Assembly (NCBI GenBank): GCA_028697715.1
Contig: JAQVDS010000001.1
Span: 1-64,000, forward strand
DNA from: Acidithiobacillus sp.
Lineage (GTDB): Bacteria; Pseudomonadota; Gammaproteobacteria; Acidithiobacillales; Acidithiobacillaceae
DNA length: 64,000 nucleotides
Direction: 5' to 3'
Numbering within the stretch: the stretch's first letter is position 1; every line of letters starts with the position of its first letter. Under the pieces are notes generated by a model. The model worked only from the letters and a program-made list of their open reading frames with translations, was not told the DNA's origin and ran no database searches. Below, piece by piece: positions 50,414-61,561 of this stretch. The position numbers were made by a program, and so were the translations under genes.

Positions 50414-51568
50414 ATGAATCCATCCCTGCGGCGCCTGCGGGCGCCTCTGTTGGCGTTGTGCCTTTCTCCTCTGGGCGTTTCTCTTGTGCAAGCGGCGGAC
50501 CTGCAGCCCCCGCCACCGCCCATTCCCGACTGTAAAAGCTACGTGCTGATGGACTCTCGTACCGGTGCCATCATTGCCGAAAAAGATCCGGACCTGCAGT
50601 TGCCCCCCGCCAGTCTTACCAAGTTGATGACTGCCTATTTGACCTATGGCGCCCTCGCTGACGGACGTCTGCATTGGAACCAGCAGATCCCGGTCAGTAA
50701 CGTAGCTTGGCACACTGGCGGTTCGAGCATGTTCATCCAGCCCAACCTGCCGGTTACCGTCAGCCAGCTCATGCACGGGCTGATCATCGACTCCGGCAAT
50801 GACGCCGCCGTGGCGCTAGCCCAGGCCGTCGCCGGCAGTCGCGCCGCTTTTGTCGAGGAGATGAATGCCGAGGCCGAGAAAATGGGCCTCAAGGGGGCGC
50901 ATTATACCGATGTCGATGGTCTACCCGATCCCGGCCTGCATCTTTCGGCCATGAACATTGCAATCATTTCTCGCAACCTGATCCAAAAGTATCCGCAGGT
51001 GATCGATATTTCCAAGATCAAATATTATCGCTACAACCACATCACCCAGCGCAGCTGGAATCCCGCCCTCTTTGGCCATCCGAGTATTGACGGACTGAAA
51101 ACCGGTCATACCAATGCCGCTGGTCACTGCATGGACACCACCGCCATTCGTAATGGACGGCGCTTGATCGCTGTCGTCATGGGGGCGCCGAGTTGGCCCG
51201 CCGGCGTGAATGATGTCGTTGCCCTGCTCGACTATGGCTACGCCTTTACCCACGACCTAGAAGCAGTGAAGGCAGGGACGGTGCTGGGCAAATACAGCGA
51301 TCCACAACTGGATCCAGAGAACTTTGCAGTCAAGGCGGCGAAGGATGTCTGGGTGACGGTACCAGAGGGAGAGCAAAAGGATCTGCAGCGCAGCGTCAGC
51401 TATGACAAGCTTGGCGGGCATGGGGTAGCCGCTGGTGCCATCGTGGGCCACCTGCAGATCACTCTGCACGGCAAAGTGCTTGGTGAAACCCCGCTAGTGG
51501 CGGCCCAGGCTGCCAAACCTGCGGGCACGATCGGTACTCTCTGGCATCAAGCTGAGAACGCGCTGTAG
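50414..51568 (+). CDS. dacA: D-alanyl-D-alanine carboxypeptidase (PBP5/6 type)
   Basis: The 384-residue protein has a signal peptide (about 1-27), the serine carboxypeptidase domain with SLTK (PPASLTKLMTAYL), SGN (IDSGNDAAVALA) and KTG (DGLKTGHTNAAG), and a C-terminal PBP5 beta-domain ending in an amphipathic tail (IGTLWHQAENAL) that may bind the membrane. It removes the terminal D-Ala from muropeptides. Start ATG 50414 follows AAGGAAA. Confidence 0.95.
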   Translation: MNPSLRRLRAPLLALCLSPLGVSLVQAADLQPPPPPIPDCKSYVLMDSRTGAIIAEKDPDLQLPPASLTKLMTAYLTYGALADGRLHWNQQIPVSNVAWHTGGSSMFIQPNLPVTVSQLMHGLIIDSGNDAAVALAQAVAGSRAAFVEEMNAEAEKMGLKGAHYTDVDGLPDPGLHLSAMNIAIISRNLIQKYPQVIDISKIKYYRYNHITQRSWNPALFGHPSIDGLKTGHTNAAGHCMDTTAIRNGRRLIAVVMGAPSWPAGVNDVVALLDYGYAFTHDLEAVKAGTVLGKYSDPQLDPENFAVKAAKDVWVTVPEGEQKDLQRSVSYDKLGGHGVAAGAIVGHLQITLHGKVLGETPLVAAQAAKPAGTIGTLWHQAENAL

Positions 51569-51613
51569 TCTGGGAATCCCCGCCTTGCCGATCAGGCGAA
51601 GGGCAAACCATTC

Positions 51614-53026
51614 TCAGGGGGCTGTCGTCCCCAAGCGGTGCGCCTCTTCCGGAGACAGACGGCGCGCCCGCCACTTGGCAAAGAGTAGCGCGGGCACGAT
51701 GGCTACCACCCAAAGGGCCAAGGACCAGCCGAGCGGATAGGCGAGAGGAAAGAGCGATTCGCAGAGCACCCACCAGAAGAGCAGTGTTGCCACGATCGGC
51801 AAGAGAAAATGGAAGAAGATGCGACTGCCATGGGAGTCGCCGCCTGCCGGCAGGCGCATCAGGGCAAGATTCATCAGGGTATGGGCGGTTACCAGGCCAA
51901 TCAGGACGGCGGTTGTCATGACATTGAAGCCATTACTGGGTCCGAAAACCAGGCCGAACAGAATTGCGAGACCCAGTGCCAAAGCGGCAAGAAAGTTGAT
52001 GGCCCCCTGGGGCGCACGTTGCCCATTCACCAGAGCGAAACGGGTATGCAGCAAGCGATCACGGGCGATGGCGAAGAGCACCCGTGCCGAACCATTCAAC
52101 AGGGCCAGGCCGTCGGCCATGGCGCTGTTGATGGCCAGGATTACCAAGGCCGCCGCACCCCAAAATCCAAGATATTTCTCGAAAACCACTACCCCTGGAG
52201 CGCCGTTGCTGGCAAAGCTGCGCATATCGTGCACCCCCCAGCCCACGGTCAGGGCGTAGGCCGACAGGATCAGCGCAGCACCAACCAGGCTCAGGGAGAC
52301 TAGCGCCGCCTTGCCAATCACGCGCCCGTTCTGGGTGCGTACCCCCCGCGCCTCCTCGGCCAGGGGTGTGTGGCTACCAATGCCGATAAAACTGGTAATG
52401 GCAAAGATCATTCCCATCGCTACGCCCTTGAAACCAACGTCTGCCGTGCTGAAGGGCGCCCACGGATGGGCAGGCAGGGCGCGGCTGATAATGAATAGCG
52501 AACTGCCCACCAAAAACAGGATCTCCATCAGGCTGGTGATCGCCACCGTGCGAATGCTTGGGCGAATGCCGGCCACACTGAGCAGCCAGGGGACACCCAC
52601 AAAAAACAGAATACTGGCAATCCAAAACCAGGAAGGTAGCGCGATGCCCAGGCTGCGCGCGAGGCCCGGCAGAAAGACACCGCCCACATAGACCGGGATC
52701 GCTCCGACGCTCAGGGTTTGGTAGAAGATGACCATAAAACCTGTCACCAGCGCCGCCGGTGCTCCCAGCCCTGCCGAGACAAAACTATAATAGCCACCGG
52801 CTGAGGCCCGATGCTTGGTCAGGTGGTAGATGGTGTTCACTTCGATGAACATCAGGATGAACGCTGCCAGATAAGAGAGTGGCATGGCTACCAAGGCAAA
52901 AGCGGCACCGGCAGTCATGAAAGCGACCACGTCGCAGGTCGGCGCCATGCCGGATATGCTCTGGCCCACCAGGCCCCAAAAGCTCACCACGTCCTGTTGT
53001 AACGTTCCGGATTCCGACTCAGACAT
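51614..53026 (-). CDS. APC-superfamily amino acid permease
   Basis: The 470-residue protein has about 12 helices. FWGLVGQSISGMAPTCDVVAFMTAGAAF is the helix-1 substrate loop and GMIFAITSFIGIGSHTPLAEEARG the helix-6 block with the E-A-R signature of APC permeases. Substrate cannot be told. ATG at 53026 was chosen because it begins the family alignment and the promoter lies just upstream, which excludes longer starts. The promoter has a clear operator-like palindrome. It converges with dacA. Confidence 0.88.
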   Translation of the reverse strand: MSESESGTLQQDVVSFWGLVGQSISGMAPTCDVVAFMTAGAAFALVAMPLSYLAAFILMFIEVNTIYHLTKHRASAGGYYSFVSAGLGAPAALVTGFMVIFYQTLSVGAIPVYVGGVFLPGLARSLGIALPSWFWIASILFFVGVPWLLSVAGIRPSIRTVAITSLMEILFLVGSSLFIISRALPAHPWAPFSTADVGFKGVAMGMIFAITSFIGIGSHTPLAEEARGVRTQNGRVIGKAALVSLSLVGAALILSAYALTVGWGVHDMRSFASNGAPGVVVFEKYLGFWGAAALVILAINSAMADGLALLNGSARVLFAIARDRLLHTRFALVNGQRAPQGAINFLAALALGLAILFGLVFGPSNGFNVMTTAVLIGLVTAHTLMNLALMRLPAGGDSHGSRIFFHFLLPIVATLLFWWVLCESLFPLAYPLGWSLALWVVAIVPALLFAKWRARRLSPEEAHRLGTTAP

Positions 53027-53042
53027 GCTTTGCGGCCTGTTT

Positions 53043-53089
53043 TGCAACACTGTTGCATGCGATGGTAGCGATCCACGCGCAATTGTCAA
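53043..53089 (-). promoter_or_regulatory. Permease promoter with 15-bp operator-like palindrome
   Basis: On the minus strand TTGACA (53089-53084), 16 bases and TACCAT (53067-53062) form a good promoter. Directly behind it lies the palindrome TGCAACA-C-TGTTGCA (53043-53057), which would cover the start site. The layout suggests a repressor site for the permease gene. Confidence 0.6.
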
Positions 53090-53175
53090 CAACACTACCG
53101 GCTTGAATGATGCTGATGGTAGCTCTGTAATTTGGGTGAGTGGTTTTCCGAGACCTATCCACTCGTTGGAGGGGT

Positions 53176-53388
53176 TCAGCGCCTTGCGATACAGATCACG
53201 GCCTTAGCAGCACCCGACGGAGACCTTCGCCCTTGCTCCCACTCCTGCAGTGTGCGCTTGGAAATACCCAAGGCCTCCGCGAATTCTGCTTGCGACAAGC
53301 CTGCGCTCTGCTGCGCTTGCATAATTTCATTGGGAATGCGCTTCGACTCTGGACAAGGCCAGGCAATGAATGAAATAACGGCTTACGG
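53176..53388 (-). pseudogene. Remnant of an HTH (HigA/XRE-type) antitoxin-like gene
   Basis: From ATG 53322 the frame gives 48 residues, with AGLSQAEFAEALGISKRT and LQEWEQGRRSPSGAA, an almost canonical HTH of the HigA/MqsA-type antitoxin family. The frame is open upstream to about 53388 (reading CPESKRIPNEI, also family-like) without a start codon, and stops early after CIARR. No toxin gene is next to it. It is most likely a decayed gene. Confidence 0.65.
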
Positions 53389-53513
53389 TACGGCAGTGAT
53401 CCTGGAGTAACCGGATCTGATGTAGCCGTCGATTGCCGCTGCGCTCTTGCGGCTCTACCGGCCCATCTTATGTTCCTCTATATCCAGAGTGGCACGCATG
53501 GGCTGCTCGGCGC
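53323..53513. other. Gene-free stretch upstream of rplU
   Basis: Apart from the open upstream tail of the HTH remnant, this stretch holds no convincing gene. It may be decayed DNA that carried the rest of an antitoxin locus. Confidence 0.4.
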
Positions 53514-53542
53514 TTGACGGAGGGAAGCTTTCTCCATACTAT
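53514..53542 (+). promoter_or_regulatory. Sigma70-like promoter of rplU-rpmA
   Basis: TTGACG (53514-53519) and TACTAT (53537-53542) are separated by 17 bases, and the start would lie about 45 bases before the rplU ATG. Confidence 0.7.
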
Positions 53543-53593
53543 TCTGACCCTTTCCGGCGCCTCTCGCCGGCGGTCCCATTTGTGGAGGTTCTG

Positions 53594-53905
53594 ATGTACG
53601 CGGTAGTCGAGAATGGCGGTAAACAGTATCGAGTGGCAGTGGGTGACAAGCTGCGCCTGGAGAAGATGGAAGCCGAGGCTGGTAGCGAGCTGGTTCTCGA
53701 CCGTGTATTGCTGCTCGGCGAAGGCGAAGAAGTACAGGTGGGACAGCCGCTCGTCCCGGGTGCCAGCGTCAAGGTTACGGTGCTGAGCCAGGGTCGCGCT
53801 GACAAGATCCACATTTTCAAGATGCGTCGTCGTAAGCATTTCCGGAAGCGGCAGGGCCATCGCCAGTACTACACCGAAGTCCGCATCACCAGCATCGACG
53901 CGTAA
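53594..53905 (+). CDS. rplU: 50S ribosomal protein L21
   Basis: A 103-residue protein starting [20 protein letters not shown] and ending with the basic [23 protein letters not shown], the L21 signature. It binds 23S rRNA near L20. ATG at 53594 lies behind GGAGG. The longer frame upstream is not homologous. It forms an operon with rpmA. Confidence 0.97.
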   Translation: MYAVVENGGKQYRVAVGDKLRLEKMEAEAGSELVLDRVLLLGEGEEVQVGQPLVPGASVKVTVLSQGRADKIHIFKMRRRKHFRKRQGHRQYYTEVRITSIDA

Positions 53906-53923
53906 ATCCAGGAGCAAACGAAT

Positions 53924-54181
53924 ATGGCACACAAGAAAGCAGGCGGTTCTTCGCGTAACGGACGCGACTCCGAGTCCAAGCGTCTGGGCGTCAAGCGCTA
54001 CGGCGGTCAGGCGGTCATCGCCGGCAACATCATCATCCGCCAGCGGGGTACCCAGTATCACCCCGGCGCCAACGTCGGCATTGGCAAGGATCATACCCTC
54101 TTCGCCCTGAGCGATGGTGTGGTACAGTTTGAGCGCAAGGGTCCACGTCAGGTACGTACTGTCAGCGTCATCAACGGCTAA
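53924..54181 (+). CDS. rpmA: 50S ribosomal protein L27
   Basis: An 85-residue protein starting [20 protein letters not shown], the L27 N-terminal tail that reaches the peptidyl-transferase centre, and continuing [29 protein letters not shown] precedes ATG. A terminator follows 19 bases after the stop. Confidence 0.98.
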   Translation: MAHKKAGGSSRNGRDSESKRLGVKRYGGQAVIAGNIIIRQRGTQYHPGANVGIGKDHTLFALSDGVVQFERKGPRQVRTVSVING

Positions 54182-56484
<2,303 letters not shown>

Positions 56485-56494
56485 CGACGATGTT

Positions 56495-57451
56495 CTAGAT
56501 GTGCCCTTCGGGGGCAAGCACACAGGAATGCGCGCTATCGCCGGTTTCCACCTGCAAGGTGGGATGATGGATCTGAAAGTGCTCTGCTAGCTCTTCGGCA
56601 AGCTCGTGCAAAAAATCGTCGCCGCGCGGCCCTTCTGGCATCAACAAATGGGCTGTCAGGGCATTTTCACTGGTGCTCATGGCCCAGATGTGCAGATCGT
56701 GCACCTCCTGTACCCCCGGCTGGGCTAGGAGAAAATGCCGCACGGCAAGAGGATCGATTCCTCTGGGCACGGCATTGAGGGCAAGACCGACCGACTCCTG
56801 CAGCACGCCCCAGGTAAACCAGACAATAAAGGCACTGACCAGAATACTGGTGGCGGCATCGAGCCAGAGCCAGCCGGTAAACAGAATAGTGATGCCCGTG
56901 AATACGACCCCTAGCGACAGCGCGGCATCCCCCGCCATGTGCAGAAAGGCGGCGCGCAGATTGAGATCCTCTTTTTGCCCGGCGACGAAGAGGAGAGCCG
57001 TCGCGGTGTTGATGACCACACCGACGGCCGCCACGACGATGATATCCCAGGCGGCGACTGACGCCGGGTGCATTAGGCGTAGGATGGCTTCCCAGACAAT
57101 ACCGCCGGTAATCAGGAGCAGAAACACCGAGTTGCCCAAGGCCGATAGGATCGAGGCACCGCGCAGGCCGTAGGTAAAGCGCAGGGAAGGAGAACGCTGC
57201 GCCAGCTTGCTTCCCACCCAAGCCAGGAGCAGGCCAAAAACGTCCGCAAAGTTGTGTCCCGCGTCTGCCAACAAGGCGAGGGAGTCTCCCAAAATGCCAA
57301 ACGCAATCTCTACCAAAACGAAGGCAACGTTCAGAGCGATGCCGATGGCGAAGGCGCGACCAAAATTTGCTGGCGCATGATGATGGTGGGCATGGTGACC
57401 ATGCCCATGCGAATGGTGTTGGTGCTCCAAGCCCCCTGCCGTGTGCTGCAT
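56495..57451 (-). CDS. Cation diffusion facilitator (CzcD/ZitB-type)
   Basis: The 318-residue transporter exports divalent metal (Zn2+, perhaps Co2+ or Cd2+) against protons. The N-terminus holds a His-rich cluster (HQHHSHGHGHHAHHHH, about 11-26). Helix 2 has the DAGHNFADVF site and helix 5 HMAGDAALSLG; together they form the metal site. The C-terminal cytosolic domain has HDLHIWAMSTSENALTAHL. ATG at 57451 was chosen as it lies behind GGGAGGGG; ATG 57490 or 57472 are less likely. It converges on proB. Confidence 0.93.
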   Translation of the reverse strand: MQHTAGGLEHQHHSHGHGHHAHHHHAPANFGRAFAIGIALNVAFVLVEIAFGILGDSLALLADAGHNFADVFGLLLAWVGSKLAQRSPSLRFTYGLRGASILSALGNSVFLLLITGGIVWEAILRLMHPASVAAWDIIVVAAVGVVINTATALLFVAGQKEDLNLRAAFLHMAGDAALSLGVVFTGITILFTGWLWLDAATSILVSAFIVWFTWGVLQESVGLALNAVPRGIDPLAVRHFLLAQPGVQEVHDLHIWAMSTSENALTAHLLMPEGPRGDDFLHELAEELAEHFQIHHPTLQVETGDSAHSCVLAPEGHI

Positions 57452-57495
57452 TTCCCCTCCCAGAGATGGCATGTGTCGTAGTGTACGCATCGCTG

Positions 57496-57547
57496 CAGAC
57501 GCTTGCACTCTCGGCGTAGAGCTGCGTTAATACTTCCAGAGCGTCTG
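57496..57547 (+). promoter_or_regulatory. htpX promoter within a 7-bp inverted repeat
   Basis: TTGCAC (57503-57508), 18 bases and TTAATA (57527-57532) form a fair promoter. It is flanked by an inverted repeat CAGACGC (57496-57502) and GCGTCTG (57541-57547). Whether the repeat binds a regulator is unknown. Confidence 0.4.
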
Positions 57548-57563
57548 CGCACGGAGTCAAACC

Positions 57564-58442
57564 ATGAAGCGCGTCTTATTGTTTCTGGCAACCAACCTTG
57601 CCATCCTGCTGATCCTCAGCGTTTCCTGGACTATTCTTTCGCATCTCTTTGGCTTTGATCAGGCCAGCGCGGGAATCCACCTGCCGACCCTGCTGATCTT
57701 TTCCTTGGTTTTTGGCTTTGGCGGTGCGTTCATTTCCCTGCTGATGTCGAAGTGGATGGCCAAGCGCAGCGTCGGTGCCGAAGTCATCCAGCAGCCACGT
57801 AATCCCACCGAACAATGGCTGGTGCAAACTGTGCAGCGCCACGCGACTGCCGCCGGCATTGGCATGCCCGAAGTCGCGATCTATCCCTCGCCCGAGATCA
57901 ACGCCTTTGCCACCGGTGCCAGTCGGAATCACGCCCTGGTTGCCGTCAGTACTGGCCTGTTGCAGCAGATGAATGCCGATGAGGCAGAGGCCGTGCTCGG
58001 ACATGAAATTGGTCACGTCGCCAACGGCGACATGGTCACCCTTACCTTGATTCAGGGTGTGGTCAATACCTTCGTCATCTTCTTCGCCCGCATCATTGGC
58101 AACCTGGTAGACCGCGTGGTGTTTCGCAATGAAGAGGGCAATGGCATCGCCTACTGGATTACCACCATCGTGGCCGAGATGGTCCTTGGCGTGCTGGCCA
58201 GCATCATTGTCTTGTGGTTTTCCCGCCAGCGGGAATTTCGCGCCGATGCTGCCGGCGCCCGATTTGCCGGGCGCAACAAGATGATCGCCGCCTTGGAACA
58301 CCTGCGCGCGTCCCACGAAGAAAGCCATCTACCCAAGGCCATGACGGCCTTCGGCATTCTGGGACATCGCGGCCTTTCCCGCCTGTTCATGAGTCATCCG
58401 CCCCTGGAGGAGCGCATTGCGGCTCTGCGCCAGCAGAGCTAG
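57564..58442 (+). CDS. htpX: Membrane zinc metalloprotease HtpX
   Basis: The 292-residue M48 protease degrades misfolded membrane proteins alongside FtsH. It has two N-terminal helices (about 5-25, 35-55), the zinc motif [10 protein letters not shown] at about 147, two further helices (about 160-215), and the downstream zinc glutamate in [12 protein letters not shown]. Length matches E. coli HtpX (293). Confidence 0.96.
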   Translation: MKRVLLFLATNLAILLILSVSWTILSHLFGFDQASAGIHLPTLLIFSLVFGFGGAFISLLMSKWMAKRSVGAEVIQQPRNPTEQWLVQTVQRHATAAGIGMPEVAIYPSPEINAFATGASRNHALVAVSTGLLQQMNADEAEAVLGHEIGHVANGDMVTLTLIQGVVNTFVIFFARIIGNLVDRVVFRNEEGNGIAYWITTIVAEMVLGVLASIIVLWFSRQREFRADAAGARFAGRNKMIAALEHLRASHEESHLPKAMTAFGILGHRGLSRLFMSHPPLEERIAALRQQS

Positions 58443-58471
58443 AGACGAGCCGTTAATCAGAAGCAGGTGGT

Positions 58472-58915
58472 TCAGCTATCCTGCCCTTCCAGGGAGCAGA
58501 CGCCCTTCTCTTGCATTCCTTTGCAGGTACCGTAGAGATAAAGGCTGTGGTCGGTGATGTGGAAGCCACGCCCGGCAGCGATCTGCAACTGGCGGTTTTC
58601 CAGGGTTTGATCAAAAAACTCGAGGACTTTGCCACAGGCGGTACAGACCATGTGGTCATGGTGACCACTTTCATTGAGTTCAAAGACCGCGCGATCGCCT
58701 TCAAAATGGTGGCGACGCACCAGACCCGCCATCTCGAACTGGGTCATGACGCGGTAGACGGTGGCCAGGCCCACCTCTTCTCCGGCATCGAGCAGCTGCC
58801 GGTAGACCTCTTCCGCCGTCAGATGGCGCGTATCGCTGGCCTCGAGAATCTGCAGGATCCGCAGGCGCGGCAAGGTAGCCTTCAGACCAGCACGTTTCAG
58901 TTCTTCACTATTCAT
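58472..58915 (-). CDS. fur: Ferric uptake regulator Fur
   Basis: The 147-residue repressor begins MNSEELKRAGLKATLPRLRIL. The winged helix has HLTAEEVYRQLLDAGEEVGLATVYRVMTQFEMAGLV. Metal sites: HHDHMVCTACGKVLEF and a C-terminal CKGMQEKGVC pair for structural zinc. It represses iron-uptake genes when Fe(II) is plentiful. ATG at 58915 was chosen from the family start. It is divergent from bamE, a common arrangement; I see no clear Fur box in the 67-base gap. Confidence 0.94.
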   Translation of the reverse strand: MNSEELKRAGLKATLPRLRILQILEASDTRHLTAEEVYRQLLDAGEEVGLATVYRVMTQFEMAGLVRRHHFEGDRAVFELNESGHHDHMVCTACGKVLEFFDQTLENRQLQIAAGRGFHITDHSLYLYGTCKGMQEKGVCSLEGQDS

Positions 58916-58982
58916 CCGTTCCAATGGCAAGTAGCGCGTTCTTTTAGTAGCATAGTGGCACCGTACGCCCAAGACAAGGATC

Positions 58983-59312
58983 ATGCGCACATTCTCTTTT
59001 CTCGCGAGCACCCTCCTTCTCTGCACCATCCTGAGCGCCTGCAGTATTTATCGCGTCAATGTGCAGCAAGGTAACGTCGTCAGTCAGAAAGAACTGGCGC
59101 AAATCCACAAAGGCATGGACAAGGCCGAGGTCAGCGCGGTGTTGGGCGCGCCGTTGTTGCAGAACCCATGGAACTCCAATGAATGGGTATACAGCTACAG
59201 TGACAAGCCTGCTTACGGCAGTACCACAGTGCGCAACATCATTCTGCATTTCAGCCAGGACGGCAGCTTGCAAAGTATCAGCGGCGATGTGACGGCACTG
59301 ACAAACAAGTAA
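58983..59312 (+). CDS. bamE: Outer membrane assembly lipoprotein BamE (SmpA)
   Basis: The 109-residue lipoprotein has lipobox LSAC (Cys20) and the BamE fold signature KELAQIHKGMDKAEVSAVLGAPLL. It is a small subunit of the BAM complex that inserts beta-barrel proteins. It is divergent from fur and converges on ratA. Confidence 0.94.
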   Translation: MRTFSFLASTLLLCTILSACSIYRVNVQQGNVVSQKELAQIHKGMDKAEVSAVLGAPLLQNPWNSNEWVYSYSDKPAYGSTTVRNIILHFSQDGSLQSISGDVTALTNK

Positions 59313-59324
59313 AGCGCAGATCGC

Positions 59325-59780
59325 TCAGCCGGAATTTTTTGCCAGACGCGGACTGCCATATACCTGCCGTGCGCGCTGACTAAAGCGCTGCACCATGGTT
59401 TCGGCGGCCTGTTTAAAAATCGGCTCCAGGAATGCGCCGATGAGACGACTGGCGAATTCAAAGCGCATGTCCAGGGTCACGCGTGTGCCACCCTCCACCG
59501 GCTCGAGTTGCCAAAGCCCTTCCAAAAAACGAAAGGGACCGTCGACCAGTCGCACCTCGGCCAGCTTGGGACGCTGGTAGCGGTTGCGCGTGGAAAAGGC
59601 TTTACCGAAAGAGTTGTGGGCGATGCGGATCTCGGCCACCACTTCATCGCCACGATCCTGCAGGATACGGCTGGCGCCACACCAGGGCAGGAATTGCGGA
59701 TAACTGCGAATGTCTTCGACCAGGGCAAAGATCTCTTCGGCGCTGTAGGGCAACACCGCCGTCTTGCGGATATGGTGCAT
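59325..59780 (-). CDS. ratA: RatA/Coq10-type START-domain protein
   Basis: The 151-residue protein begins MHHIRKTAVLPYSAEEIFALVEDI and has PQFLPWCGASRIL, the START/SRPBCC fold of the RatA-Coq10 family. E. coli RatA was described as a 70S-assembly inhibitor, but many relatives are ubiquinone-binding, so the function here is open. ATG at 59780 was chosen because the longer frame has no homology. It sits near smpB and bamE as in other proteobacteria, without a partner antitoxin-like gene (no ratB). Confidence 0.87.
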   Translation of the reverse strand: MHHIRKTAVLPYSAEEIFALVEDIRSYPQFLPWCGASRILQDRGDEVVAEIRIAHNSFGKAFSTRNRYQRPKLAEVRLVDGPFRFLEGLWQLEPVEGGTRVTLDMRFEFASRLIGAFLEPIFKQAAETMVQRFSQRARQVYGSPRLAKNSG

Positions 59781-59793
59781 CAAGCTCCTCGAC

Positions 59794-60936
59794 TCAGTAG
59801 CGGCGCGAGCCCAGCGCCCGCGCCTGAATGCGACGATCGACTTGGGCCAGCAACCATTCCAGCGGACGTCGCCACCAGGACCGGCGTTGCCAGTGCTCCG
59901 CCGAAATTTCCCGAGAGCGGGCAAACTCGCGCAGAAACAGGGTGCGCAGCGAGGCCAGGGGAAGCAGACCTTTTACTTCGAGATTAAGCTCGCGGTTGAA
60001 CCAAAGGCTCAGAAAATCGAGATTAGCCGAACCGACCGCTCCCCACTGACCATCCACCAGAATGTACTTGGCGTGCAGAAAGCTTTCCTGATATTCGTAC
60101 ACCCGCACGCGATGTCGCAACAGTTTTTGATAATACGCCTGAATGCCGAGGCGCAAAAGGGGATGATCGGTCACCCGGCCCGCCAGCAGTACGCGCACAT
60201 CCACACCGCGGCGCACGGCACCATACAGGGCTGAGAGAACGATGGGATCGGGGTTGAAGTAGGGGGTAGCGATCCACAGACTCCCCCGTGCCGAGCGGAA
60301 GGCGGCGAGATAGCGCCGGCGAATCGTAAAGCGATCCGGTGGCGAACCCGCCAGCAAGCGCACTATGGCGTCTGCACGACGATCTGCAGCGTCGCTGGAA
60401 GCGGCGCGCAACTCCTTGTGCGATAGTGGACGATTTTTCAGAAACAGGCGACGGACCAGAGGCACGATCGGCCCGCGACAGGCAAAAAGCATATCGCGGT
60501 AGGGAAGCTGCCCCGGATCGCCGCGCAGCCAAGCATCGGCAAGGGCAAAACCGCCCACCGCCAACCATTGTTGGTCGATGAGCACAATGCGCCGGTGACT
60601 GCGGCGCAGGCTCTTTTCCCAACCGCGCCAGCCAAGGCGGTGATACCATTCGAAAGTACCACCGGCGGCACGCAATTTCTGAATCCAGCGCTCGGGAAAT
60701 CCGCGACTACCCACCGCATCGAGACGCAGGTGCACGAGCACACCATCGCGCGCCTTCGCGCAGAGGATGTCGAAAACTTCTTCCGGCCAATTGCCCGCCT
60801 GGAAGATATAGTTCTCGAAGAGAATTTCCTGCTTCGCAGCACGCAGCCTTTCCAGTAAAAACCGCGCGATGACTGGCATCTCCGTCAGCAGGGTCCAGTC
60901 CTCCGCCGGCAGCCAAGCCGGGTTACGCCGCGTCAT
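59794..60936 (-). CDS. Cardiolipin synthase B-like phospholipase D protein
   Basis: The 380-residue protein belongs to the ClsB/YbhO group with two PLD domains. The second HKD motif HAKYILVDGQWGAVGSANLD (about 302-321) is complete. The first, HRRIVLID (114-121), has Arg116 where the motif needs Lys. Such proteins join two phosphatidylglycerol molecules (or PE and PG) into cardiolipin. ATG at 60936 was chosen because the family begins here; the upstream frame crosses the smpB promoter region. Next to ratA. Confidence 0.82.
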   Translation of the reverse strand: MTRRNPAWLPAEDWTLLTEMPVIARFLLERLRAAKQEILFENYIFQAGNWPEEVFDILCAKARDGVLVHLRLDAVGSRGFPERWIQKLRAAGGTFEWYHRLGWRGWEKSLRRSHRRIVLIDQQWLAVGGFALADAWLRGDPGQLPYRDMLFACRGPIVPLVRRLFLKNRPLSHKELRAASSDAADRRADAIVRLLAGSPPDRFTIRRRYLAAFRSARGSLWIATPYFNPDPIVLSALYGAVRRGVDVRVLLAGRVTDHPLLRLGIQAYYQKLLRHRVRVYEYQESFLHAKYILVDGQWGAVGSANLDFLSLWFNRELNLEVKGLLPLASLRTLFLREFARSREISAEHWQRRSWWRRPLEWLLAQVDRRIQARALGSRRY

Positions 60937-61096
60937 CTTTCCCTTCCACAATGTTCGGCATTGCTCAACCTTCGCCGGGTCTTCCTCCTGGCAGTCTAAC
61001 CCCAGGCACCCCGCAGGGGCTATGGCGCCCTGCGCCTTGTGCGCTGCGCAGCGCTTTGCGCTAAGATCGCTCCTCTGATCCAAAGCTTGGGATGTC
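60937..61096. promoter_or_regulatory. Divergent region between cls-like gene and smpB
   Basis: A perfect palindrome GCGCTGCGCAGCGC lies at about 61040, and TAAGAT at 61062-61067 could be the -10 of smpB with TTGTGC about 19 bases upstream. Placement is tentative. Confidence 0.3.
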
Positions 61097-61561
61097 ATGA
61101 GCAGCAGCACCATTGCCCTCAATCGTGAGGCGAGACATGAATACTTTATCGAGGAGCGCTTTGAGGCCGGCATCGCCCTTGAAGGGTGGGAAGTGAAGTC
61201 CCTGCGCGCCGGACGCCTGCAGCTCAAGGACAGCTATGTGGTGATCAAAAACGGAGAGCTTTGGCTCCTTGGCGCACATATCAGCCCGCTACCCACTGCC
61301 AGCACCCACATCCAAGCGGATCCGACCCGTACCCGCAAGTTGCTGATGCACCGTCTGGAAATCAATCGCCTGATTGGTGCCGTCGAGCGCAAAGGCTTTA
61401 CCATCGTCCCCCTGGCGATGTACTGGAAGCAGGGGCGCGCCAAGACCGAGATCGCCCTGGTCAAGGGCAAACAGGCACACGACAAGCGCGCCACTCTAAA
61501 AGAACGCGAATGGCAGCGGGACAAGGCGCGCATTCTGAAAGGTGGCGCACGCGATGGCTAA
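61097..61561 (+). CDS. smpB: SsrA (tmRNA)-binding protein SmpB
   Basis: The 154-residue protein has [31 protein letters not shown], the SmpB core, and a basic C-terminal tail ([16 protein letters not shown]-like). It delivers tmRNA to stalled ribosomes. The stop overlaps the next gene start by 8 bases. The tmRNA gene ssrA is not in the window. Confidence 0.97.
   Translation: MSSSTIALNREARHEYFIEERFEAGIALEGWEVKSLRAGRLQLKDSYVVIKNGELWLLGAHISPLPTASTHIQADPTRTRKLLMHRLEINRLIGAVERKGFTIVPLAMYWKQGRAKTEIALVKGKQAHDKRATLKEREWQRDKARILKGGARDG

Noticed and set aside
57496-57547. Heat-shock-type promoter for htpX
   Set aside because: HtpX is stress-linked, but I saw no sigma32 pattern; only a sigma70-like element fits.
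59325-59780. ratA as half of a toxin-antitoxin pair
   Set aside because: The name suggests a toxin, yet no ratB-like partner is adjacent and the protein matches the Coq10/START family, which is housekeeping-like.
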